A DNA stretch of 36,288 nt from Bacillota bacterium (GTDB lineage: Bacteria; Bacillota; Clostridia; DSM-8532), in NCBI GenBank assembly GCA_023440865.1, contig JAEXRM010000095.1, forward strand, positions 1 through 36,288, written 5' to 3'. Shown here one piece after another: positions 6,873 through 14,350 of this stretch; the first letter of the stretch is position 1, and each line of letters begins with the position of its first letter. The translations under genes and the position numbers were made by a program. The notes beneath the pieces are model-generated. The model did no database searches. It saw nothing but the letters and a program-made list of their open reading frames with translations, and had not been told where the DNA came from.

Positions 6873-7994
6873 CTACACCGTGACGTTCTTGCCCACGATG
6901 AGGGGCCATTCCCTGTCGCCCTGCAGCTGCTTGCCGCTGGTGATCACGACGTTCTTGTCGAGGATGGCGTTTGTCAGGGACACGCCCGCCTCGACAACCG
7001 AACCCTGCATGATGATGCTGTCTCGTATGACGGCACCCTTCATGACCTTGACGCCGCGAAAGAGCACGCTGTTCTCGACCGTGCCTTCGATGATGCAGCC
7101 GTCGGCCACGATGGCGTTTGAAACGCCGGCCTCCTCATTGTACTTGGCCGGTGTTTCATCCTTGACTTTCGTGAAGATGCGGCGGCGTCCCATCAACAGC
7201 TCGGCGCGGACCCGCGGGTCGAGCAGCTCCATGTTGGCACGGTAGAACAGCTGGATGGAGCTCATCGGACGCCAGTATCCGTCAAACCGGAACGCGTGGA
7301 AGTGCATGCGCTGCACGTTCTTGATCAGGACGTCATTGACGAATTCGGTATGGCCGTGCGCGGCGCAATCCTGCAACAGCTCGATCAGCAGCTGGCGTCG
7401 GATGACGTAGACGCCCATCGAGCACAGGTTGTTCTTGGGATTGAGGGGCTTTTCCTGCAGATCGGTAACGCGACCCGTTTCATCGGTCTCCACCATGCCG
7501 AGCATGCGCTGTTCGGCGACGCTGAAGCCGGAGAGGTTGTGGCAGGCGATCGTGATGTCGGCGCCGGAGTCGATGTGCGCATCGATCATGGGTGCATAAT
7601 CCATGTTGTAGATGGCATGCCCCTGCGTGATGACGACATAGGGCTCGTCGCTGCGCTGCAGGAAGGTGAGGTTGTTGTACATGGCATCCGCCGTGCCCTT
7701 GTACCATCCCGTACCGACCTCGGAGAGGTAGGGAGGGAAGATGAACAGGCCTTCATTCTTGCGGTCGAGGTCCCATTCCTTGCCCGAACCGAGGTGATCG
7801 ACCAGCGAGCGGAAATTGTACTGGGTGAGCACGCCGATGTTCACGATGCCGGAATTGACCAGATTGGACAGGACGAAATCGATGGCGCGGTACTTGCCGC
7901 CGAACGGCACGGCCGCGATGGAGCGCTCGAGCGAAAGCTCCTTCAGCCGGCTGTTCTTGCCGCCGGTCAGAATGATGCCCATTGCCTTTTTCAT
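6873..7994 (-). CDS. glgD: Glucose-1-phosphate adenylyltransferase-like subunit GlgD
   Basis: GlgD is a paralogue of GlgC; in Bacillota it forms a heteromer with GlgC and increases ADP-glucose synthesis for glycogen. The 373-residue product keeps the nucleotidyltransferase fold (MGIILTGGKNSRLKEL, FGGKYRAIDFVLSN, WYKGTADAMYNN) and a C-terminal left-handed beta-helix (VADGCIIEGTVENSVLF, VMKGAVIRDSIIMQ). Its N-terminal loop departs from the catalytic GGxGxRL...KPA pattern seen in GlgC, as is typical for the regulatory GlgD type. The start ATG overlaps the glgC stop by 4 bases (ATGA), so translation is coupled. It ends before the bidirectional terminator. No glycogen synthase or branching enzyme is in the window. 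Confidence 0.93.
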   Translation of the reverse strand: MKKAMGIILTGGKNSRLKELSLERSIAAVPFGGKYRAIDFVLSNLVNSGIVNIGVLTQYNFRSLVDHLGSGKEWDLDRKNEGLFIFPPYLSEVGTGWYKGTADAMYNNLTFLQRSDEPYVVITQGHAIYNMDYAPMIDAHIDSGADITIACHNLSGFSVAEQRMLGMVETDETGRVTDLQEKPLNPKNNLCSMGVYVIRRQLLIELLQDCAAHGHTEFVNDVLIKNVQRMHFHAFRFDGYWRPMSSIQLFYRANMELLDPRVRAELLMGRRRIFTKVKDETPAKYNEEAGVSNAIVADGCIIEGTVENSVLFRGVKVMKGAVIRDSIIMQGSVVEAGVSLTNAILDKNVVITSGKQLQGDREWPLIVGKNVTV

Positions 7995-9271
7995 GCGCTT
8001 TCGCCCCCCTTCATCACATAGCCGCCGGAAGGAATGTCCCTCGTGTCGAAATCTGCGGGAACCAGGCCGTTGTCGATGACCACGTTCTGGCCCACAGAGG
8101 TGCCGTTCGGCACGACTGTGTTCGAGCCGACGACCGTGATGCGTGATTCGTATACCTTGGCATTGTACTGGCTTGGGGCGAACTCGCCGATGCCGATCCG
8201 CACCTGGGCGCCGACGATCGAATTTTCACCGATGATGGCGCAGTGAACCTGTGTGCCGTTGCCGATGATGGCGTCGGACATGATGATCGAATCCTCGATG
8301 TATGCATCGGCCTCGATGCGGACCCCGGGGAAGATGACCGAGTTGCGGACCGTGCCGTAGATCATGCAGCCTTCGGCGATGATCGATTTTGTGACCTTGC
8401 CGGTCGCGCCGATGTAGTGGGCGGGATAGACCGGGTTCGGGGTGTAGATTTTCCAGTTTGGGTCGAACAGGTTGAACTCGGGCACGCGCTCGGTGAGGTT
8501 CATGGTGGACTCCCAATAGGCCTGAAGCGTGCCGACATCCTTCCAGTAGCCCTCGAACCGGTAGGCGTACATCCGCTTGCCATCACCGAGCATGTTCGGA
8601 AGGATGTTCTTGCCGAAATCGTGCTCCGTGTTCACCGCCGTATGGTCGGCCACGAGGTACTCGCGCAGGACCGGCCAGCTGAAGATGTAGATGCCCATGG
8701 ACGCGAGCGTGCTTTTGGGCTGACTGGGTTTTTCGTCAAACTCGACGATGCGGTCCTCTCCATCGCAGTTGAGGATGCCGTACCGGCTTGCCTCCTCGAG
8801 GGTGACATTGATGACGGAAATGGTGACATCGGCCCGCCGCGCCTTGTGCTCGGCCAGCATCTGCGCGTAGTCCATCTTGTATATGTGGTCGCCGGACAGG
8901 ATGATCACATAGTCCGGATCCATGCCATCGACATAATGGATGTTCTGGAAGACCGCATCGGCCGTGCCTGTGTACCACTCGCCCGAATTGCCGCGCGTAT
9001 AGGGGGCGAGGATGCTGATGCCGCCGTTCATGCGGTCGAGGTCCCAGGGCTTGCCGATGCCGATGTGGGCATTGAGCTTGAGCGGCTGGTACTGGGTGAG
9101 GACACCGACCGTGTCGATGCCGGAATTGATGCAGTTGCTCAGCGTGAAGTCGATGATGCGGTACTTGCCGCCATACAGGACGGCGGGCTTCGCGATGTTT
9201 TGGGTGAGGACGCCAAGACGGCTTCCCTGCCCTCCCGCCAGAAGCATGGCGATCATTTCCTTGCGTGGCAT
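7991..9271 (-). CDS. glgC: Glucose-1-phosphate adenylyltransferase (ADP-glucose pyrophosphorylase)
   Basis: GlgC makes ADP-glucose and pyrophosphate from ATP and glucose-1-phosphate, the committed step of bacterial glycogen synthesis. Motifs seen are MLLAGGQGSRLGVLTQNIAKP near the N-terminus, YGGKYRIIDFTLSNCINSGI, WYTGTADAVFQN and the FDEKP segment. A C-terminal beta-helix (IAEGCMIYGTVRNSVIF, EDSIIMSDAIIGNGTQV) follows. I place the start at 9271 (MPRKEM), which follows TGGAGG by 8 bases; a longer frame from 9289 adds six residues but would include the ribosome binding site itself. The product is 426 residues. It is the first gene of the glgC-glgD unit. Confidence 0.95.
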   Translation of the reverse strand: MPRKEMIAMLLAGGQGSRLGVLTQNIAKPAVLYGGKYRIIDFTLSNCINSGIDTVGVLTQYQPLKLNAHIGIGKPWDLDRMNGGISILAPYTRGNSGEWYTGTADAVFQNIHYVDGMDPDYVIILSGDHIYKMDYAQMLAEHKARRADVTISVINVTLEEASRYGILNCDGEDRIVEFDEKPSQPKSTLASMGIYIFSWPVLREYLVADHTAVNTEHDFGKNILPNMLGDGKRMYAYRFEGYWKDVGTLQAYWESTMNLTERVPEFNLFDPNWKIYTPNPVYPAHYIGATGKVTKSIIAEGCMIYGTVRNSVIFPGVRIEADAYIEDSIIMSDAIIGNGTQVHCAIIGENSIVGAQVRIGIGEFAPSQYNAKVYESRITVVGSNTVVPNGTSVGQNVVIDNGLVPADFDTRDIPSGGYVMKGGESA

Positions 9272-9738
9272 GGTGCATTCCTCCATCAATCCCGCCGCTG
9301 CAGGGCAGGGGCGGGAGAATCAAGATGTATCCGGTCCGGTAAGGCGGAATCGTGCGTAACGGGGATGGCATGTGGTCTTTGGGTACTTACCCTTCCCATC
9401 ATCGCCCAATCAGCACCAAATGTAAAGTACGCCCGTGCCACGGCCGACCGCTTCGGTGCATCGGACCCGGAGACGGTGCGATCAGCCGGCCTGTCCGGTG
9501 GTATCTATATTTGACACGGCATGCGGGAAAACATGTATAATGGGATTCGCCGGAGCGCCCGCGGAACGTGTTTGCGGCATGCCGCCCTTCAGGTGCGGCG
9601 TGGCAGCCGCGAAGCAGGCGCCGGCGTGCGGCGGCGTGTCCCCCTGCGGCGGCGCGGTGCCGACGACGGGCGCATCACATGGACCGGGTGAAGCAAGGCA
9701 TCCCGGCGCGTACCGGTCCCAACCGGGCGGAGGTAACG
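9272..9738. other. Divergent intergenic region glgC / cdd
   Basis: These 467 bases separate glgC (minus) from cdd (plus). The right part holds the cdd promoter (9511-9541) and a GC-rich leader of about 190 bases. A possible glgC promoter on the minus strand is TTTACA (9421-9426) with GATGAT (9398-9403) at 17 bp, but the -10 is poor and I do not annotate it separately. I see no gene or known riboswitch here. Confidence 0.6.
9511..9541 (+). promoter_or_regulatory. Promoter of the cdd-era-recO operon
   Basis: A perfect TTGACA (9511-9516) and a perfect TATAAT (9536-9541), but with a 19-bp spacer, longer than the preferred 17. A long spacer can mean weak basal activity or use of an activator. It would drive the whole tight operon up to 16588. 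Confidence 0.7.
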
Positions 9739-10173
9739 ATGGACATCGAGAAACTCAGGCAGGAAGCGATTCTGGCCAAGCAGCGCGCCTATGCGCCCTA
9801 TTCGGGGTTCCGCGTCGGGGCGGCGGTGCTGGGCGATGACGGTCGCATCCATGTGGGCGCCAACGTGGAATGCGCCTCCTACGGCGGTACCATCTGCGCC
9901 GAACGGGCCGCGGTCGCTGCGGCGGTTTCGTCGGGTGCACGCCGCATCCTGGCCGTCGCCGTCTCCGGTGACACGCCGCAGTCACTGACTCCGTGCGGCA
10001 TCTGCCGTCAGGTGCTTGCCGAGTTCGCGGAGCCCGAGACACCGGTCTGGTGCGGCGACGGGATGGACCGGTTCGTCCGGCTCACGCTCGAAGCCCTGCT
10101 GCCCTACGCCTTCACGCCACGCGTGCTGACCGAAACGACACCGGATGCGGCCGACGGAGACACGCGTCTATGA
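9739..10173 (+). CDS. cdd: Cytidine deaminase
   Basis: Cdd deaminates cytidine and deoxycytidine to uridine and deoxyuridine in pyrimidine salvage. The 144-residue product starts at the ATG at 9739 (MDIEKLRQEA), behind GGAGGT with a short 4-base gap. Upstream in-frame starts at 9568 or 9679 would add low-complexity Arg/Ala sequence. Zinc ligands and catalytic glutamate are seen: C53 and E55 in TICAERAAV, C86 and C89 in PCGICRQV. The substrate loop YAPYSGFRVGAAV (residues 18-30) is intact. The stop overlaps a possible era start (ATGA). Cdd next to era is a common Bacillota arrangement. Confidence 0.95.
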   Translation: MDIEKLRQEAILAKQRAYAPYSGFRVGAAVLGDDGRIHVGANVECASYGGTICAERAAVAAAVSSGARRILAVAVSGDTPQSLTPCGICRQVLAEFAEPETPVWCGDGMDRFVRLTLEALLPYAFTPRVLTETTPDAADGDTRL

Positions 10174-10244
10174 AATACCGCAACCATGTCCCGGCGCATG
10201 CCGGGAGAGCCGGCGGCGCTGAAGCCGCCGGAGGGGAGAAGACC

Positions 10245-11246
10245 ATGCATGCCACGGATACACCGCACACAGATGGCGGAACGGACGCACAGACCGCATC
10301 CCACCAACTGACCGCATCCCACCAATCCGGTCCCGTCGGGGACAAGGCGGGGAGGCACGCCTTCCGGGCAGGCTTCGTCACCATCGTCGGCCGGCCGAAC
10401 ACGGGCAAGTCCACGCTGCTCAACCTGCTGACGGGCGAGAAGATCGCCATCATGTCGGACAAGCCGCAGACGACCCGCCACGCCATCCGCACCATCGTCG
10501 GCACGGAACGCTACCAGGCGGTGTTCATCGACACCCCCGGCATGCACAAGCCGCGCAACAAGCTGGGCGAGTACATGATGGGCGCCGTGCAGGCCGCGCT
10601 CAAGGACGTGGACGCCGTCATCTGGATGGCGGAGGCCACCGACCGCGAGCCCGGCCCCGGCGACCGGCACATCCTCGAGATCCTGCAGAAATCCGGCCGT
10701 CCGGTCATCCTCGTGCTCAACAAGATCGACCGCGTGCCGCGCGAGGCGCTGTTGCCGGCGATCGCCGCCTGGAGCGCTTTGCATCCGTTCGCGGCCATCA
10801 TTCCCGCAAGCGCGCTCCAGCCGGAAACCCGCAGCCTGGTCATGGCCGAGGTCGAGAAGCTGCTGCCCGAGGGCGAACCCTATTTCCCCGAAGACACGCT
10901 CACCGACCAGCCTGAAAAGGTGCTGGTGCAGGAGCTCATCCGCGAGAAGATCCTGCGTTTGCTATCCGACGAAGTGCCGCATGGCACGGGTGTCGAGGTC
11001 GTGCGGTACAAGACCAATCCCCAGACGCAAGTGCTGGAAATCGATGCGAACATCTATTGCGAGCGCGAGTCCCACAAGGGCATCCTCATCGGCAAGGGCG
11101 GCGCGATGCTCAAGCGCATCGGCACGCTGGCCCGTGAGGATGTGGAGCGGCTCACGGAGAAGAAGACCTTCCTGCGCCTCTGGGTCAAGGTGCGGACGGA
11201 CTGGCGCGACAACGACCTGACACTGAACGAGCTCGGGTACCGGTAA
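10245..11246 (+). CDS. era: Ribosome-assembly GTPase Era
   Basis: Era binds the 3' end of 16S rRNA and is needed for 30S assembly. Seen are G1 GRPNTGKST (about residues 49-57), a T-rich switch (QTTRHAIRTIV), G3 DTPG, G4 NKID, and a C-terminal KH domain with ILIGKGGAMLKRIG. The ATG at 10245 follows GGAGGGGAG and gives 333 residues; the alternative ATG at 10170 overlaps the cdd stop and gives 358. Either way the N-terminus is 45-70 residues longer than usual (about 300). The extra part is polar and contains an 18-bp tandem duplication (10293-10310 / 10311-10328, the first 15 bases identical) coding for two ASHQ units. recO starts directly after the stop. Confidence 0.95.
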   Translation: MHATDTPHTDGGTDAQTASHQLTASHQSGPVGDKAGRHAFRAGFVTIVGRPNTGKSTLLNLLTGEKIAIMSDKPQTTRHAIRTIVGTERYQAVFIDTPGMHKPRNKLGEYMMGAVQAALKDVDAVIWMAEATDREPGPGDRHILEILQKSGRPVILVLNKIDRVPREALLPAIAAWSALHPFAAIIPASALQPETRSLVMAEVEKLLPEGEPYFPEDTLTDQPEKVLVQELIREKILRLLSDEVPHGTGVEVVRYKTNPQTQVLEIDANIYCERESHKGILIGKGGAMLKRIGTLAREDVERLTEKKTFLRLWVKVRTDWRDNDLTLNELGYR

Positions 11247-12086
11247 ATGGTGGTCAAGACGAAGGCGCTCGTCCTGCGGGGCATGCATGTGGGAGACCAG
11301 GACCGGCTGCTGACGATGCTGTCGGCCGACCTGGGCGTCATCACCGTGTCCGCGCGCGGCGTGGCCAAGGCCGGAAGCCGGCTGGCCGCCGTGGCGCAAC
11401 CGCTGATGTACGGCGAGTACATGCTGTTTCGCGGCACGACGCGCTACAGTCTCAATCAGGGAGAGGTGCTGGCCTCCTTTTTCGATCTGGCGACCGAACC
11501 GGAGCGGTATGAGCTGGCGGTGCGCCTGCTGGCGCTGGCCGAGGAGGCGGGCACGGATCCGGAATCGGCCGCGGAGGTGCTGGAGTTGTCGCTGCACGCC
11601 CTGCGCAGGCTGTTGCCCGGCACGCGGACGCACATGGATCCGGCGCTGGTGGCGGCCGCCTTCGAGCTCAAGCTCGCACAGATCTCCGGTCTTGCACCGC
11701 ATCTGACCGGATGCGTCCGGTGCGGCACGACGGCGATCGACCGCATCCGGTTCAGCCACAATGCGGGTGGCTTCCTGTGCGAGGCCTGCGATCCGGCTGA
11801 CGTGTCGGCCGTGCCGGTGGAACCGGGCGTGGCGAAGGCCATGCTGTACACCCTGTGCGCCCCGGTGGCCACACTGTTCCGCTTCGATCTCGAGCCGGCG
11901 CTTACCGGAGCCTTTGCGACACTTGTGGACCGCTATGTGCGTGAGAAATGGGAGCTGCGCGAGCCCGGCCGGATGCGGAGCGTATCCCTGTATGCGGGGG
12001 ACGGGGAGCGGAACCGCCGACCGGGGTCGGACGATGGACCCGGACAAGAGGGAAGGGCGATGCAGAGCGAAGGGGGGAAATCATGA
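11247..12086 (+). CDS. recO: DNA repair protein RecO
   Basis: RecO works with RecF/RecR to load RecA on SSB-coated single-stranded DNA. The 279-residue product shows the N-terminal OB-fold (KTKALVLRGMHVGDQDRLLTML, then VITVSARGVAK). A helical domain follows, with a zinc-finger CVRCG...CEACD in the middle (about residues 156-180). The ATG abuts the era TAA with no gap, so the two are translationally coupled. The last 30 residues are polar and low in complexity, and the sequence coding for them supplies the ribosome binding site for the next gene. era-recO adjacency is widely conserved. Confidence 0.93.
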   Translation: MVVKTKALVLRGMHVGDQDRLLTMLSADLGVITVSARGVAKAGSRLAAVAQPLMYGEYMLFRGTTRYSLNQGEVLASFFDLATEPERYELAVRLLALAEEAGTDPESAAEVLELSLHALRRLLPGTRTHMDPALVAAAFELKLAQISGLAPHLTGCVRCGTTAIDRIRFSHNAGGFLCEACDPADVSAVPVEPGVAKAMLYTLCAPVATLFRFDLEPALTGAFATLVDRYVREKWELREPGRMRSVSLYAGDGERNRRPGSDDGPGQEGRAMQSEGGKS

Positions 12087-12361
12087 CACACCTGTTCAGT
12101 TCCGGGGAAATCCTCAATCATCAGAACGAGAAAAGCCTGCCGGAGGGACACTTTGCCGGCGATACGCTGGAGTACGACGTGCCGGCGCCGGATACGCTAT
12201 ATGCGTGCCACGGTGTGATCGACGGGCGCGAGGTCACCATCCGGTTCCGTCTCGATGAGGCAAGCAGCCAGCACGTCCTGTTCCGGAAAATGCTCGGCAT
12301 CCTGATGCAGAGCGACGTGTTCGAGGGAGTCTGGACGGAATACGAGATCGTGCCGCGTTGA
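12083..12361 (+). CDS. Conserved-looking 92-aa protein of unknown function
   Basis: I do not recognise this family. The ATG overlaps the recO stop (ATGA) and follows AAGGGGGGAAA, so the frame is very likely real. The 92-residue product is acidic, has no membrane segment and no cysteine pair. It reads as a small alpha/beta protein: a central strand pair around GDTLEYDVP and REVTIRFRLDE, then a helix SSQHVLFRKMLGILMQ, then WTEYEIVP. It lies between recO and an AlbA-type regulator in the same operon, which does not by itself indicate a function. Confidence 0.75.
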   Translation: MTHLFSSGEILNHQNEKSLPEGHFAGDTLEYDVPAPDTLYACHGVIDGREVTIRFRLDEASSQHVLFRKMLGILMQSDVFEGVWTEYEIVPR

Positions 12362-12460
12362 TCGGTGGATGCCGGACCCGGGTCCGGGCGCGGTGAGGCT
12401 GGTGCGGGGCGGCAGCCGGCGGTCCGTTGCCGTGGTCGCATGACCGATGGAGAAGCGAAG

Positions 12461-13630
12461 GTGGACGAACAGAAACTGCGGCAGCTGCTGGCGATGGAGG
12501 AGGGACCGAAGCTCGACTTCAAGGCCGAGCTCCATCTGTCGACGGAAAGCGAGAAAAAGGAACTGGTCAAGGATGTCATCGCGATCGCGAACACGAGAGG
12601 CGGCCGCGGTTACATCCTGTTCGGCGTCGAGGACAAGACGCGGCGCCTGCTCGGGTTCGACGGGGCGGGGTTCCACGAGGAGCAGATCCAGCAGATCATC
12701 TACAACCGCAGCGATCCGCCCGTTCCGGTGCAGGTCGAGTTCCAGAAGCTGGACGGCATGCCGTTGATGGTGCTGACGATATTCCGCAGCCAGCACCGGC
12801 CGCACCAGATGCTGCAGACCGGGGCGTTTTACGTGCGCCGCGGCTCCACGACCGATGTCGCGCGTCGCGGCGAGCTGGCGGGCATGCTGCAGGAGAACGG
12901 CCTGTTCACCCTCGAAACGGTGCCCGTGACCGGTGCGGATCCGGATGATCTGCTGCCGGATCGTCTTGCCGCGTATGTGGGCGGATTGCCGGGTGACGCC
13001 GGGAAACCATCCGAAACGCTGCTCGAGGCGCTCGGATTCCTGGCCGACCGCGGCAACGGCCGGATGGTTCCGACGGTGGGCGGACTGCTGCTGTTCGGAC
13101 GGCATCCGGAGGTGTTCTTTCCCCAGCATCACATCCGTCTGACCAATGGCGAATGGGTGGAGGTGGTGCATGGCTGCATCCCGGTCATGCTCGACGAAGC
13201 CATGCGCCATGCGGGCCGCATGATCGCCTCGTCCGAATGGCCGATGGAGGCGCTCGAGGAAGCGCTCGCCAATGCGCTTGCCCACCGTGACTACCTCGAC
13301 TGGGGCCGCGGCATCGAGGTGGACATCACCGACCGGCATGTCGTGGTGACCAATCCGGGCGCCATGCAGGTCGGCAACGGCCCGATCCGCCGGTGGGACG
13401 CCGATACCGCCTCGCGGCGCAATCCATGGCTGTACCAGCGCCTGCTCGGCATCGATGCGATGAACCGTTTCCATCGCACCAGAATGGGTACGAAACGTAT
13501 CATGCAGGAGCTTGCCCGGTTTGGCTCCGTTCGCTTTCTCAACCTGGGCGACACGAACCTGTTCAAGGTGGTCATGCCAGGCCCCTATGCCGAACCGGAC
13601 CCCTGCGGCGCACGTCGCGGCGGCGCATGA
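12461..13630 (+). CDS. AlbA_2 (Schlafen-like) / HATPase_c_4 putative regulator
   Basis: The N-terminal 115 residues look like an AlbA_2 (Schlafen AlbA) domain: EEGPKLDFKAELHL, then DVIAIANTRGGRGYILFGVED. The C-terminal part carries an HATPase_c_4-like motif, EALANALAHRDY followed by VDITDRHVVVTNPGAM, the combination usually annotated as a putative transcriptional regulator or RecG-like protein without helicase motifs. I see no helicase or HTH domain. The start is placed at GTG 12461, which has GGAG 8 bases upstream (389 residues). ATG 12440 and GTG 12365 are in frame but lack a ribosome binding site. The stop overlaps a possible start of the PilZ gene. Substrate and target are unknown. Confidence 0.85.
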   Translation: MDEQKLRQLLAMEEGPKLDFKAELHLSTESEKKELVKDVIAIANTRGGRGYILFGVEDKTRRLLGFDGAGFHEEQIQQIIYNRSDPPVPVQVEFQKLDGMPLMVLTIFRSQHRPHQMLQTGAFYVRRGSTTDVARRGELAGMLQENGLFTLETVPVTGADPDDLLPDRLAAYVGGLPGDAGKPSETLLEALGFLADRGNGRMVPTVGGLLLFGRHPEVFFPQHHIRLTNGEWVEVVHGCIPVMLDEAMRHAGRMIASSEWPMEALEEALANALAHRDYLDWGRGIEVDITDRHVVVTNPGAMQVGNGPIRRWDADTASRRNPWLYQRLLGIDAMNRFHRTRMGTKRIMQELARFGSVRFLNLGDTNLFKVVMPGPYAEPDPCGARRGGA

Positions 13631-13641
13631 AAGGAATGCCC

Positions 13642-14325
13642 ATGACGGAAGGATACGGCGCCACCCTCAGACCCTGGGATATCATCCGCATCCGGGTCGA
13701 TCCGTCCGCAGCATGGCTGACGGACGTGGTGTACCGTGTCCGTCCCGACCAGTCCGAAATCGATGTGGGGATGGAGCCTTTGCGACTGGACATGAGACAC
13801 CTCGCCGGATCCCGGGTTGAAATCCGGTATGTGTCGGACCAGCGGGAGATCCTGTACCACGGCACCGCCACGGCGGTGCAGCGGCTGTTCCCGCAAAGCC
13901 TCACCGTCCGGCTCGAGGGGGAGCGGCAGCTTGCCTACCGGCGTGATGCGCGTCGCTTCGACGTGAACCTATCGGCCATCCTCAAGACGAACGTCGAGGA
14001 GGAGAACGGCACGTTCGCACATGTCGACAACATCAGCGCCACCGGCATGTCCTTCACCACGCACATGGATCTCACCCTGTTGCTGGGGCTGCCGGCCGGC
14101 GGAGATCAAACGCTGTATTCCGAGGTGTTCGTCCGGCCGGACAAGATCCTGTCGATGGAGGGGACAATCGTGCGGAGCCAGTCACGCGAAGCTGTCTGCG
14201 AATATGGCATGCGATTTTCCCAGACCGGCAACAAGCGGCTTCTGATGTACCTGTTCACGCTCGAGGACGAAATGACCGCGCTCAAGAACCATCACAGGGA
14301 ACTTCACATGGGACGGCCGACCTGA
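13642..14325 (+). CDS. PilZ-domain cyclic-di-GMP receptor (YpfB/DgrA/YcgR-like)
   Basis: PilZ proteins bind cyclic di-GMP and usually control motility or surface structures. The 227-residue product has an N-terminal beta-rich YcgR-type domain (about residues 8-95) and a PilZ domain. The latter carries the arginine motif YRRDARR (R100, R101, R104, R105) and NISATG (residues 130-135, the [D/N]xSxxG motif), so ligand binding is probably intact. The ATG at 13642 follows AAGGA by 7 bases; an alternative ATG at 13627 overlaps the upstream stop but has no ribosome binding site. It sits between the AlbA-type regulator and an acyl-CoA synthetase. No diguanylate cyclase or flagellar gene is nearby; the only surface-appendage genes in view are the Tad operon at 26290-36204. 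Confidence 0.88.
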   Translation: MTEGYGATLRPWDIIRIRVDPSAAWLTDVVYRVRPDQSEIDVGMEPLRLDMRHLAGSRVEIRYVSDQREILYHGTATAVQRLFPQSLTVRLEGERQLAYRRDARRFDVNLSAILKTNVEEENGTFAHVDNISATGMSFTTHMDLTLLLGLPAGGDQTLYSEVFVRPDKILSMEGTIVRSQSREAVCEYGMRFSQTGNKRLLMYLFTLEDEMTALKNHHRELHMGRPT

Positions 14326-14350
14326 GGCGGCGTCCGGGAACGGGGGATGC

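Noticed and set aside
9398..9426. A minus-strand promoter for glgC (TTTACA, 17 bp, GATGAT)
   Set aside because: The -10 box matches only poorly, and nothing else supports it; mentioned in the intergenic entry but not called.
10293..10328. A tandem 18-bp repeat considered as a CRISPR or regulatory array
   Set aside because: Only two units, inside a coding frame, with no spacers; it is a short in-frame duplication in era.
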